NCBI GenBank assembly: GCA_003695505.1
Contig: RFIY01000302.1
Span: forward strand, 1-6,427
Direction of reading: 5' to 3'
DNA from: Candidatus Dadabacteria bacterium
GTDB taxonomy: Bacteria; J088
Length of the DNA stretch: 6,427 nt
How positions within the stretch are numbered: the first letter of the stretch is position 1; each line of letters starts with the position of its first letter. The position numbers and the translations under genes were made by a program. The notes beneath the pieces were generated by a model. It saw only the letters and a program-made list of their open reading frames with translations. It made no database searches and had not been told where the DNA came from. Below are positions 6,361 through 6,427 of this stretch, one piece after another.

Positions 6361-6380
6361 CTGAGCCCCAAGGGGAAAAC

Positions 6381-6427
6381 ATGACAGTCTCACTTGAAAT
6401 GATCAAGCCGCAGGAAGTCGTTGCCGA
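6381..6427 (+). CDS. rpoA: RNA polymerase alpha subunit (3' end cut by window)
   Basis: The alpha subunit dimerises to start assembly of RNA polymerase and contacts activators and UP elements through its C-terminal domain. Only the first 15 codons are visible: MTVSLEMIKPQEVVA. The F/I-x-K/R-P motif near residue 9 followed by an acidic or hydrophobic stretch resembles bacterial alpha N-termini, but the visible part alone would not be conclusive. The call rests mainly on position directly after rpsD in the alpha operon. A strong SD, AGGGG at 6371-6375, precedes the ATG by 5 nt. Confidence 0.88.
   Translation, partial: MTVSLEMIKPQEVVA

Noticed and set aside
1-6427. An undescribed defence, mobile or biosynthetic system
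   Set aside because: All coding capacity is accounted for by housekeeping ribosomal, secretion, nucleotide and transcription genes in conserved order; there are no repeats, integrases, foreign-looking genes or unexplained long gaps.

Overview
This window is the 3' part of the conserved ribosomal-protein (spc/alpha) locus of a bacterium. Every gene lies on the + strand. In order it contains: the nearly complete end of rpsH (S8), rplF (L6), rplR (L18), rpsE (S5), rpmD (L30), rplO (L15), secY, adk, rpmJ (L36), rpsM (S13), rpsK (S11), rpsD (S4) and the first 15 codons of rpoA.

The organism is a bacterium of moderately high GC content. The proteins are bacterial throughout. S4 and L36 both keep their zinc-binding cysteines, adk directly follows secY, and map and infA are absent from the secY-rpmJ interval. 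The L15, L30 and S4 sequences look more like those of deep-branching Gram-negative phyla (Acidobacteriota or delta-proteobacteria-like) than of enteric gamma-proteobacteria. This is an impression from memory, and I do not assign a phylum.

Layout: positions 1-3880 hold the spc-type block from rpsH to secY. Gaps between genes are 1-23 nt, and several Shine-Dalgarno (SD) sequences lie inside the upstream gene, so translational coupling is likely. Positions 3894-4565 are adk, tightly linked to secY. Positions 4566-4738 are the only sizeable non-coding stretch (173 nt) and probably form the junction between the spc and alpha transcription units. Positions 4739-6427 are the alpha-type block from rpmJ to rpoA, with a 63-nt leader before rpoA.

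The genes supply 30S proteins (S8, S5, S13, S11, S4), 50S proteins (L6, L18, L30, L15, L36), the SecY translocon channel, adenylate kinase for nucleotide balance, and the RNA polymerase alpha subunit. This is the usual growth-rate-linked core expression cluster. I found no new biological system, mobile element, CRISPR array, tRNA or rRNA. The points worth a second look are small-scale RNA structure at gene junctions, especially at secY/adk, and the loss of map/infA from the locus.
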